Part shown: one piece after another, positions 20,329 to 31,757 of the stretch
How positions within the stretch are numbered: the first letter of the stretch is position 1
Layout of the letters: each line of letters begins with the position of its first letter
Position numbers and translations under genes: made by a program
NCBI GenBank assembly: GCA_035610835.1
Contig: CM069445.1
Span: 37,834,656-37,898,655 of the forward strand
Reading direction: 5' to 3'
Origin: Ophiura sarsii
Taxonomy: Eukaryota; Echinodermata; Ophiuroidea; Amphilepidida; Ophiuridae
Length of the DNA stretch: 64,000 bases
The notes under the pieces: model-generated
The model's input: the letters and a program-made list of their open reading frames with translations, nothing else
Told to the model about the DNA's origin: nothing
The model's database searches: none

Positions 20329-20812
20329 GTGCTTTGATGCTGACTAATCCAAAATCAATACGAAAAATCTGAGATATACATTTAATGGGCAAATTTCTTC
20401 TCCATAGTTTGGTACCTCATTCATAAAAATTGAGTGTATATTTTTTGAAGTTATGATTGTTTCAATGACCATAACTACCAACAAAATTGTTGCACTAACA
20501 TTGGGTTTCTATTGGGATATCATTGCTATGCGTGTGATTACGCATTGAAAATGTGTGCATACAGACTCTCTTTCAATACCTGTTACTCATTCATCCAGAT
20601 ACCTGACTGGTTCAGAAAGCACACAGTGGACAATACAAATCAATGGTATCCCATAGGAAACCAATTCTAGTGCATTTTTTTGTCGTTAGTCGTGGTCATT
20701 GAAACAATCATAACTTCAAAACTATCCACTTGAGAAGAAATTTGCTCATTAAATGTATATCTCAGATTTTTGGAACCAATTATTGATTTTGGATAAGCCA
20801 ACATCAAAGCAC
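20329..20812. mobile_element. Foldback element with arms of more than 100 bp
   Basis: Left GTGCTTTGATGCTGAC, TCCAAAATCAATA, ATCTGAGATATACATTTAAT and GTTATGATTGTTTCAATGAC are mirrored in order on the right up to CATCAAAGCAC. The non-coding centre holds GGTTTCTATTGGGATATCAT and its near reverse complement. Related to 14379-14912. Confidence 0.85.
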
Positions 20813-21604
20813 TTAAAGTTATGGTTGTTGAGCATTGTTGTCCTGGACCACAAGTTGCAGACAGAATGTGATATTTGTGTAAATATTTACCTTCACCAAC
20901 TTATTATATTGCCAAACATGAATATTGATGCGTAAAATTTATTGTTTTTCAAAAGATAAAACAAAATGTGATATGATAACAATAAATTTAATATAAATCA
21001 ATATTAAATATTGTTTATTTGTATCTTGATGCAGTTGTTTGTTTTCTTGTCTTTTGTGTAGATGTAAGCGTATAATGAAAGCTAAAGTTTGGGAGTTTTG
21101 ATGCAATTATATTCATGGAGTTAATTTCACAGCAGAGCTATGTATAGATGGGGTGACAGGTGACGTCACACCGGGCATTTGGTCGGTAGTTGTCATTGTT
21201 CTTTGCCCGGAGATTTGCGTGTGCATCCTGTTTTGTTTAGGATCCACGCTTTTAAAACTCGAGCATGTATCGACAGTCCAGTCCCTTCGACCATTGCGTT
21301 TGTTGATAAACATTGCAGTCACCCCATCTATAAAACTTCTGTTTCAGTTTTTGCCGAGTGATTGTGCTGCCAGTCTCACAGTTTGAAGGAGTGATATAAA
21401 ACCCTCCTCTGTTATTGTAATAGAGGTCGTCTGTGTTTTGTCATAAGGCCAACAACAACAAAATAGCGACCCTAGATTTCCGAAAATTCGGGTCGGTCGG
21501 AAAGGGCAAGTTAACTCTTTTTTTTTGGGGGGGGGGGGGGGGGGGGCCTAATGCCTATCTCTCTGCGGTATAAGTCCACATTTTCAGGACATCCAATTAC
21601 TATA

Positions 21605-22265
21605 CAGGGTGAGTCAAAAAGACTGCAATAGTGGAAAGAAGCCATTTTATTTTCAAAACCAAAATAAATTTTAAAACTTTTTAAACGTTGCAAGAATAAT
21701 GTATTTAATCCTATCTTTGAGTGAAAAAATGAAGTCGATTACATTTTCCGTTTGTCTTTGGTGAACCTTTTGACCAGTGCACCCATTTCACACGTTTGTC
21801 CACGAGATACCCAAAATATGCATCAAATCGCAAAATGTGTCTCTCGTTCAAATTTGGAAACTTGAGAGTTCATTTGTGATGTTATTGGAATTTGATGCAT
21901 CCTTTCTTGTTTACATGTGAGTTAGCATAATCAATTATAATCATACCCATGCTATGAAAGCGTATAATGTTCTAAATTTTAATAAAAACCTGACATTTTC
22001 CATTTTTTTTGTTGGCGGGATATACAAATATGAAAATGGAATGTGTGCCATTTCAAATGAAAATCACTGTGCTCGTGGACAAACAGGTAAATTTGGTTGT
22101 GCAGCAAAGAGGGTCACCAAAGACAAACGAAAAATGCAATTGACTTCACACAAAGTTAGGATTAAATACATCATTCTTGCAACGTTTAAAAAGTTTTAAA
22201 ATTCATTTTGGTTTTGAAAACAAAATGCCTTCTTTCCAATATTGCAGTCTTTTTGACTCACCCTG
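21605..22265. mobile_element. Tc1/mariner-type non-autonomous element with about 200-bp inverted arms, TA duplication
   Basis: It begins CAGGGTGAGTCAAAAAGACT and ends AGTCTTTTTGACTCACCCTG, with TA on both sides (21603-21604 and 22266-22267). The arms stay alignable for about 190-200 bp, including CGTTTGTCTTTGGTGA. No transposase frame remains in the 661 bp. Confidence 0.85.
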
Positions 22266-22311
22266 TAAGGTCTCCAGCAGTCCTTGATTTGAAAGACTTC
22301 AATGGAATAAC

Positions 22312-22553
22312 TTGAACACTTTCCATGCGGCTGTTGGTATTTTACCAAATACAAAACAGATGTTCAGAAACCTTTCCCAACTTGCAAGATCTATCTTAAG
22401 GATTACTGAAGCAATACTAAGCATGTTTGTACTTATTTTAAAGCATTTCTCATGGTGATTCCAAATAATATGGTAATTAAATTCAATAATTTCGACAATT
22501 TTTTAACATTTTGTCAAATTTTGGAATGTCGTCTGCCACGTGAAAAGTGTTAA
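22312..22553 (-). mobile_element. TTAA-flanked (piggyBac-like) MITE, copy 1
   Basis: Ends AACACTTTCCATGCGGC and, inverted at the other side, CACTTTTCACGTGGCAG, with TTAA at 22550-22553 and a mutated TTGA at 22312. The internal sequence matches the copies at 46.0 and 58.8 kb in the opposite orientation (GTACTTATTTTAA, CATGTTTG). Confidence 0.78.
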
Positions 22554-23613
22554 GGTGTATATGAACTGTAATGGTACGAACACTACTTTTACGAGTTGTG
22601 CATGTTTAAATCCTGACGAGCCTTTTTATGTTCATATAAACTTTGGAAGTAACAAGTTCAGAAATATCTAGGCCAGAAATTGATGTCGTTTTGGTGTGGT
22701 GGTCATAAAAACTAGATTGTGATGCTATTCAAGTGATAAACAGGCATGAGAATCTTCCTGATAAAATTTTTTGTCACCCACCTTTTTATTTATTTTCAGC
22801 CTCTTTTTTTGGTCTTTTTAGCCCAATTTCACGCATATTCTCCTACTTTTCCATACATTTCCTTTTTTTAAATTTAAATTTATTCTAACGCCTGGATAAA
22901 GAGTGAGATACAAAATATGTTGAAGGACCGAGTCAACTCGTGAGTTATTGGTATGACTTGAAAGAGCACATTTTAAGCTTTAAAATGATACCATGTTGAA
23001 GGTCATCTATAGGACTTTGTTATCACTAGATGATTTGAAGAAACATTTTTTCTACTATTATTTTTCTTTATATTTCACCAAATATATTGGCCTCTAACTC
23101 AAAACTGTGTTTGCCTACAACATGTACTTTTTGATATGACTGGTTACAAATATTAAAATGTAATCATAAATTTCTTTTTTTAATAGCAACCATTATATTG
23201 GTCTAAGATGAACAAATCTGCATTCAATAACAGTACTTAAATGCCCAAACATAGATGAATTAAACCTTGACCTGAACAAATAATAAAGTATGCAAACAGG
23301 GACGGGTTCATTTATGCAATCCTGTCATACACACAGCCATTGTCAAAAATCTCAGTTTTTCACCCAAAATGAACAAGTTTTATAGAAGAAAATCACAATA
23401 TGGCTTATCGTCCCTGTTCTGTCCAAACCTTGTATGTTTTCCCGACCCTTTTGGCATGTATAAAGTAAAACTGCCCAATGGTTATACATAGGAAGAGTTG
23501 CTTTAGACATGATAACCCTAACCGCACTGAATCTCACTAAATCTCACTGCCAGAAACGTGCTGCTGCATTGCCGCAGGCATATGTGGCCACGGAGTTTGT
23601 GGCCGCATAGCCG

Positions 23614-23690
23614 CTAGGGAGTTAGCTCAGTTGGTAGAGGGACAGACTTGGGTGCGGATGGTCCCGCGATCGAATCCCGGGGGGTGCTGG
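23614..23690 (+). repeat. tRNA-derived repeat (SINE head) with Pol III A and B boxes
   Basis: TAGCTCAGTTGG at about 23623 fits the A box, and GATCGAATC at 23668 fits the B box, at tRNA-like spacing. The acceptor and D stems do not pair well, so this is a tRNA-related retroelement head or tRNA pseudogene, not a working tRNA. Confidence 0.6.
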
Positions 23691-25534
23691 GTGATTTTTC
23701 GGGTAAAAAAAATAGCACTTTTTCCCCCCTCCCCCCGATACGCACAAAAAACTAGCTTTACTGGTTAGGGGTAAGGGGTCAAGAGCACTTTACATGGTTT
23801 TGACAGATGTATATATGTTCAGCCCTTGAACATGTTTAAGCAGAATGCCCAAAGGTTATTCATGCTGAAGGGCCGAATGGCGTTTTTTACAGAACAACAA
23901 CGGTAAGCCATATGGTGATTGTCTTCAATAAAACTTGTTCATTTTGGGTGGGGTGAAAAATTGAGATTTTTGAAAATATATACAGAAATTGAAAAAAATA
24001 ATCCAACAAAAAAAGCGGCCTTGACTGTTGAAAGAGTTTTTCAGTCGGCCACGGAGGGCAACACCAACAATTTTGTTTTTGCCTAATAACTTTATTCACA
24101 CAAAATAAGATACACATAAATCAACCAAAACGCTGTGTTCATGTCTGGGACAGAAACCATTTTTTTTATTGATATTGAGACAATAAAAGCCACAAACAGT
24201 ACTGATTTTAAAACAACAAGGAGATATGTATATAATAACTACCTGGAATATTTCTATATAGCCAACAATGATTTACAAGCCAAGCATGCGACGGCATGAT
24301 AGTACACGACAAGGTAAAAGCGTCTTAAAACCTACGATATCCGGTTTTATTTTTAAATGTACCATAATAAAAAATAATTGGTTGGTTGGACAATGCTATT
24401 AATTCAATTTATTCATTCTTTTCATACAACATTTCACAATTAAAATCTTTTCCGTTAAAATTTCCATTTTTCGATAAAACTTTGTACAGTAGTCTCACTT
24501 CCCAAGTCTCTCAAGATTGTTAGTCTCCCTCGCAGGTCCAATGCTATGTGAAAGCATGGGAAGATTGCACAGAAGACTTGTTATTTCACATCTATAATTA
24601 AATCTTGTGTGTTTTTGGAAGTGAGAAATGAAATTCTGAATAATTTTGATTTTTTTTTTTTACAACTTATGCGATACAAAGCACTGTTCTACTACAACAC
24701 AGCATTATATACGACCAAAAATATGTCACCAATGTGGTTTTGATAAAGCTATTTACAGGTCAACAAGATTTAGTTTTATCCCATTCTCATAATATAATGG
24801 AGAACATCTTTCCTAGTTCAACGTACATTTCTATATTTGTGGCGAAAAATGATTTCAACAATTCTTGTGTAAAATTGGTGCAGGGGAGAGGATTATCTGG
24901 ATATAATCAAAGCACAAACTATACCAGCACATCATCTAGTTTATTGTCAAGTGTAAATGATGCATCTGAGCAATTTGGTTTCAAAATATTTCGCAATGAT
25001 CTTTAATGTTACACATATTGTGGTGCTTTACAAGCCATGTGATCCTTACGGTACTACTAATAAAATGTTTTACTTGATATTAATAGCGCCATAGTCCCAG
25101 ACAGAAGAACTAGTGAAGTAATGAGCTTTGTTTTTGTCACCAAAACATACCAATAACACGAAGGCATATTTCTAGCTTTATCAAAACCACATAGAATATA
25201 CAACCAACCACTGGTATGCCTTTATCTATTATACGGGTATATTTATACACATTGAGAACCAGTATAATGTACAACTGGCACACAAAATAGAATCTGAAGG
25301 TTTTTTTCTCGAAAAGTAGTAGTCAATTTTAACCTTACACTTTTAAACTGTACAACAAAAGCTGCCATAAAGCATATATACGCCTCTTTTTGTAACAAAG
25401 CTGCCTTATATATGCTATCTTATGAGCATTGCCATTTTTCTTATATAAACAGTAAAAAGAACCATTTTTAAGACATTATGGTTCCTAACATGGTAACACC
25501 AATTATTAAGTGTTTGTATAGTAGATTACCACCG

Positions 25535-25860
25535 ATGTGTGTTATCATCTTCAGGAGACTGTGATCTTGAATGCATTGGTAGTCTTCAGTTAGCGTACTG
25601 CTGGTGAGTGTGGGATTGTCACATACATACTGATGGTTATCTTAACTTGTTACACATCAATGAATTCTACTTGACCACAACGTGTATTTGTGATCTTGAT
25701 TGTCACACATTAGTGGTTATCTACAAGACTACAACTGGTGTGTGTGATCTTGATTACCACTCACTGGCACCGATACGCTAGACTACAACTGACACATGTG
25801 CTCTTGATTTACACACATCGATGGTAATCTTCCACACTGCTACCGGCGAGAGCAGTCTTG
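25535..25860 (+). repeat. Degenerate minisatellite, 54-bp period
   Basis: The core TGATCTTGATTGTCACAC and variants starts at 25637, 25691, 25745 and 25799, exactly 54 bp apart, with an earlier degenerate unit at 25562. ACAACTG-type blocks (for example ACTACAACTGG) recur in the same register. Confidence 0.75.
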
Positions 25861-27299
25861 ATCCACCGGTTTTATCTCTTGTACGAGTGACTTTGCCTAA
25901 TTGGTGAATTCCCAGCCCATAATGGTAGAATATATGCAGCACCACATTGCTATATACAACTAGATTAGGATCATGTGTGATCTAGAATAACAGATGGAGT
26001 ATTTAAGCCATAACGTTAGGAGACAAAACCAGCAGAAGAAAACGCTACCCAAACCAGCTTTACTCGACAGAGTCGCAAATGCGTAAGTCATAATCTTAAC
26101 CCTATGTCTACTTTTTACCTGTGTATCTCTCTTTTTAATGGATACATTTTACAAGTTTTCTTACAAAAAATAATAACACTATGTGCTGCTAATTATGCGA
26201 AACTAAAACTAAATTCGACATGTTTGCGACATGCTCATTCAGGAAGAAGTGAAGTCAGAATAGTAAAACTATTATACGTATTTCACGATTAAGATTATGA
26301 TTTATGCATCGTACATGTTTATTGATTAAAATATAAAATTGAAATTTGGCCTGTAAAAGTATTTCTTGTCAGGCCTATTAAAATAATGACCAACTGTTTT
26401 CATTTTTGATTGATAAGAAATTTGATGGATTTAGTCTTCCTGGAAATTGTACCATTAGGGTAGGGTGGTGTACCGAGAGAAAGAATTATTTTTTCAAGGA
26501 AGTCTGTCATCTTACCATCAAAACTATACGTGTGCAAATTATGCACCGATTAGTAAAATTTCAATGATTGTTTTAACTTAAATTGTAGTATACAAATTGA
26601 GTGCACCCTACAGCACAATATGTGCCCATGCACAGTATTGAAACAAAAATTGTCACGATTGAATTACAGGATTGCAATTTTACATTAAAAACAATCAAAC
26701 ATAAAAATAAACATATAATATACAAAATGAAAAACACAGTAGTGTGTTTGACAATATAATATTACAGAATGGTTTTCAAATGATCTATGTAAGCGCCTAA
26801 TATAACATCACAAAGAATAAAATAACTGTAATTAAATTGTATAAGCTTGGCAAAAGAAGAAAAAATACTAGAAATAAAATACAAACTTGCTTTTTTAAAA
26901 CAAACTAAATGATTCGACAAGCTTTGAAGTTACATAATAAGAAAGAAATCTGAACTGTACAAACATGGATAAACCTAGAGAGGAAATTCAAGGCTTGTCG
27001 AATATTTCTAAACATAAAACCAAGTCATTTGTCCAATCTATATGACGCTATAGGCCTACTGGATTTAAAAAAGAAACACAACAAGAATGTTATTTTCTCA
27101 TGATTATTTATCCGTGAGAGTACAAAAACTACAAAATAAAACTGCAGCAGCTGAAAACATAACAATGGATTCTCTTCCGGTTTCCCCAATGTTTAAATTA
27201 AGTGTATCATCGATAACGACTTGTGACATAGTGATTTCGGTGGATGCCTAAAATGACCTGCCTTGGATTTAAACAAATATTGAATAATAATGATGTAAT

Positions 27300-28520
27300 C
27301 GATTATAGTCATGAATTCATAATTGAATTTCCATACATGAATAAGTAATTAATTCTTGTAACAGTGTGTAACAATGTCTTTGAATGATAACAATGTTTGT
27401 TATAGTAATATATATATTCATGAATGTTCCTATCATTGAATATGCATACATGAATATGTAATGGAGTTCCACATCAACATTTCACATTTTGGTTTTACAA
27501 AACAGATTTAATGATGATAATCTAGTTTCTTAAGCATATTCATCAAAACTTAATGAATATGCATAGACCTTTATGAATGAATGAGTATTCATGAATAGTC
27601 GAATCTAAGAAGCTTCAAAGACATTCATTGACACAAATATGATAAGCTTTTTTATAGCAGATCATACAAAGGACAGGTCTCAATGTCACATAAATTTGCA
27701 TCATGGGGAATAAACACACGAGGGCGCTGTCCGATCGCGCTACATGTACAAGCACCAATTGTTCTTAATAGTCCTAATTCTTTACAGACGACATGTAAGG
27801 GTATACAAACAACAATGGCTCTAAATACAAATTGTATCAGGGCAATAACGAACAACAAGATTGGTAAGTTTGTCCATTTGTTAAATTCCATCAAAATATG
27901 TAATGATTAAAACAACGATTCTTCATCATTTACACAGCACGCTAATTAATATTCACAATTTGTTTGAATTTATATTCACAATTTGTTGTATATATGTTGA
28001 CGTACAAAATATATAATATGCTAGACAGTGTGTGAGTGCGATCGAGTGATTGTGTGTCAGATTTATTGTGCATAACTGTGAAGTCCCTGGACTAACAATG
28101 ATTCTACGCATAATCTACCGCCTCAATAGTACACAAACGGCGATAAATTAATTATTACACATCTCTAACTGATGATGATAACAACGATAACAAAAATCAA
28201 TATCATCCTTAATAATGAGAGTAACAAACAAAAACTAGCCATTTTATCCCCTTCACATTCTCATGATACACATCAGTTTTCGATATCCGAGATGTAACTT
28301 AAAATATCACTTATAAAACAATCAATGCCAAAAAAATAATTCGACAACATCATTGATGCTGTCAGTCATGTTGGAAATGGCTTTATAAATATTCATAAAC
28401 ATACAAAGTATCCATACAAAAACACATGTTTTGTCTTATGCATATTCACAAGCGTCAGAACGTATTGGTTTTTTATTATAATACACTTTTTTGTCAGCTC
28501 ATAAATATTCATAAATTATA
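27300..28520. repeat. Dispersed ATGAATATGCAT / ATAAATATTCATAA motifs
   Basis: AT-rich sequence with many copies of ATTCATGAAT, GAATATGCATA and AAATATTCATAA on both strands, densest at 27300-27600 and 28380-28520. They resemble POU/octamer-like or homeodomain sites but may simply be a degenerate satellite. Confidence 0.4.
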
Positions 28521-28902
28521 CAGTAAAGTACTTCATTTATTTTTCATAGCGTGACTACATAAATGACAAGGTTTTTATTGTATGATTACCTGAAAACGAA
28601 CCACCTCTGATCAAAAAACAAAAATATTTCATCGATCACAATCAAGTAAGATCGGAATTCTCTCCTTTTATCACCCGTGACATCACTTTGCGCATGAAAT
28701 AAAGCTGAGCACTGTGGAGAAAGCTTAAGCTTACTTCGTTCAGGGGTGTTAAAGTAGACATTGCTGTAAGATCATGATGATATTTATACAGGAATAGGAT
28801 TTAACCTTTAATCACTTTACCTGCTCTTCCAAGGAACGTACTATAGATAGAGCATCTAACCTATCCACCGATGATTGCCATATGTCGCAAATTGTTTCAG
28901 TG

Positions 28903-29136
28903 CTATAGTTTGATCAGTTCCAAATTGGCGAAGCTTCCTTACAGCAGCGAATGAATATAGACGGACGCGATCACGCTAAAGGCATCAAGCGCACTGTGTA
29001 TTATATGGCTGACGCGTGCGTGTGGCAAAAACTGTGTGCGTGTGGCAATAATCGCGCTCCTACGCTCAGATTACCTTAGCTGCATAGAGATAAAAACCAA
29101 ATATTTCCCGCCAATTTGGAACTGATTGAACTATAG
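28903..29136. mobile_element. CTATAGTTTGATCAG MITE, copy B
   Basis: Near-perfect termini: CTATAGTTTGATCAGTTC then AAATTGGCG on the left, and CGCCAATTTGGAACTGATTG then AACTATAG on the right. 234 bp, CpG-rich interior. Confidence 0.88.
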
Positions 29137-31131
29137 TATGAATAGCATCATGGATTGCCCCTCCAATCGCATCTTCACTTTTATTATTTAAAACACACCT
29201 TCAGAGTGGCACTATAGGTGACTGTAGGCCTTGAAATTCTAGGCTGGATTGGCCAGGCGGTTTATCGGACCTTTAACAAATACATAAATATATAGGCCCT
29301 ATTTATATTTTCAACCAGATTCATAACTCCCCAACGTGAACAAATTCTAACATTATAACGATGTGAATACAGGGAGGTCATTTATTCGACATTTTTTCAT
29401 TACATTATTATTAAATATTGGAAACATTTCAGTGCAAATATTATACAGTGGTTTTTTTGTGTGGTGCAGATTTCAGATTTATTCAACTGATGCATGAAAT
29501 TGAAATATTTGGTAGATTGTTTTCAATTAAATAAATTGTGTAATTCATTACATATTGACCTTTAAACATATAATATGTCAATATTCCCCCCCTCCCCCCC
29601 CCCCAAAAAAAAAATGGCAACCAGAAGTTGGTAACTTGTTATTTATTTGAATGGGTCGGTAGCATGGATGATATTTGTAGATGTGTTTGCTAAAAAAGGT
29701 CATTTTTAATTTACACACAAAAAACCAAAACGTACTTTTACAAGTATAACAATTTTAAAAGCTACATACTATAATTCTGTGATTTATAGTAAATTGCCTT
29801 TAATTTTTATCATGTATGGATTGGTATACCTAAGGTTAAAAGGTCAGATCTTAACCTTTGATGTTTATGATAATATGTTAAACCATAGTTCAGGTTCACT
29901 TGGTGTAACGCTAAACATATGTACGCAATGGTAGTGTTTAATAATAAACCAAAGAGTTGAGCGTATGACATTTAAAACTGTCATACTTTAGTTTATCATT
30001 ACACAAGGTCAAAGGTCACATTTAACCTCTTCACTCAATGCTGTTTATAGCATATAGAAGGCATACTGCAAAAGTGAGCCACTTTATGCGAGATTAATTT
30101 GTGTGCACCATGACATTTGTGCAAAAATAAAACCAAGCAAGTATACTCCGTAATTATACAATCCATTGTAACAAAGCAGGAAATTGTGAATTCAAAAACC
30201 TACAAACAAGTTAACATTTTGTAGAGAGCAAAAATTATCCCACAAAAAAATGACAGCTTTTCCAGTGTGTCACTCTGCATTGCATTACCACCCTACTGTT
30301 ACACAGTGATGTTTGTTCCACAGCATCATCTCCCAAATGCGAAGTTCAGCCACCCATATATAGTGCATGGACTTGTTAGGTCACTTTGTGATTTTTGGGT
30401 ATTATTTAATAAATACTCAGAAATCGATGCTTTACATAATTATGTTGCTGCAGCGATTACGGCTATCTTATCCTGCTGCCGGTGGCATAAATGGACAGCA
30501 TAAACATGAACACATCTGCAAATATAATCCACATCTACTTCTGACCGACCAGTCGGCCAGTCGGTAAGTGATTAAATGCCTCCTTCCCATACTTCGTAGC
30601 AGTGGTTTGACCACCAATATACATTTATAACATACTTTTCTACAGACACAGTTTATCATCAATTTTATCATACATACATTCTTGAAATATTCAAGATTTT
30701 TTTTTTCATTGAATTTTTTTATTCTCGTTACATTTTTTATTTGTATTATAAAACATTTAGATTTATCACTTTCAATAATTCTCACATTCCAATGTTATAC
30801 GAGTTATTGACACTCTATAGCTACTTTGTTCACCCTAAGATGAACCCTGACCTCTGAGGATATGCCATAGACCGATGCAAAATAGGTCAAGGTCACGGTC
30901 CAGCTTATTCACAAGTGGAGCTTCAAATCTTATACAAAGACTACACTATTTGCACTTTATTATATCATGTATGCTTGATTATCTTTAAAAAATTTACATT
31001 CTGGTATATAATTATGATGCATGTTCCTCTCTATAAGACACGGACTCCACACCAATCTTAAGTCCTTTCTTGATCATCTTCCGCGAGCAAACGAGAGTCC
31101 ACTTAAGGTGAAAATCATAATTCAAAACTGA

Positions 31132-31534
31132 TTTATTTTCTTCTGAAATCTCTTTCTTAATCAATCACTGTGTCATGTTTTTAAGTGAAAATTTTGACAG
31201 CAGTTAAACATCGTTCCAGATTTTTGTGTGTATTATCATATAGTGCCATCAACTTTCTTCAAAACCTGCATTGAATTTTCACTTTGGTATTTGTCCAATA
31301 ATAGGTGATCAAATTGTAAACAAAAAACGAATAAACAATGCCATTACTTTCTTGGCAAGTTGTACATCTATCCCTCTGCATCGCACATGTACTTTTTAAT
31401 GGTTAATATACAGCTAGGCATCCTTTTGAAAAGAAATCGTTGAAATCCTCTGATCCCAATGATATTTGCAGTAGTTTGGTAACACTATCAGTTTTGTTTT
31501 ACTACTTTGATAAAGAGGCACTGGTAACACTCTC
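31132..31534 (-). promoter_or_regulatory. Probable 3' UTR and poly(A) signals of the L1-like gene
   Basis: On the minus strand, ATTAAA lies at 31400-31395 (about 135 nt after the stop) and a canonical AATAAA at 31137-31132 (about 400 nt after). Either could end the transcript. L1-family 3' UTRs can be longer. Confidence 0.35.
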
Positions 31535-31757
31535 TCAGACAAACGTCGAGTAGGCCGCAGTACCGTCAGCGTTCTCCTCTGGAGGACGTGTTTTCCTATC
31601 TCCGTATTGTCCAATAAACGAGCCCTCCTCGTTGAATTTTCCCGTGTCGCCGTCGGCGTACTCTTTCAAACTGTCTGTTTCGCTACTTGCAGCTTCGCTC
31701 TCTTGGAGACTAGGATGCGAGCCTGATGTTAGAGGCGCACCTTCGTCCATGTTACCA
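31535..31757 (-). CDS. L1-like terminal coding exon (FIGQY tail)
   Basis: Acceptor TTCCTCTTGCAG|TGGTAAC; it enters in phase 2, completing an Asp codon. It encodes the Ser/Glu-rich [18 protein letters not shown] stretch, the [11 protein letters not shown] ankyrin-binding core and the YSTFV end, with TGA at 31537-31535. Confidence 0.9.

Larger units (their letters stand above)
15057..31534. other. Intergenic region between convergent genes
   Basis: Between the BORCS6 stop and the L1-like stop, with both 3' UTRs somewhere in it. No exon is supported. The longest frames (for example 17933-18250, Phe/Ile/Leu-rich) reflect AT-rich composition. It holds the MITEs, foldbacks, minisatellite and tRNA-derived repeat listed separately; the remainder is plain AT-rich sequence. 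Confidence 0.6.
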
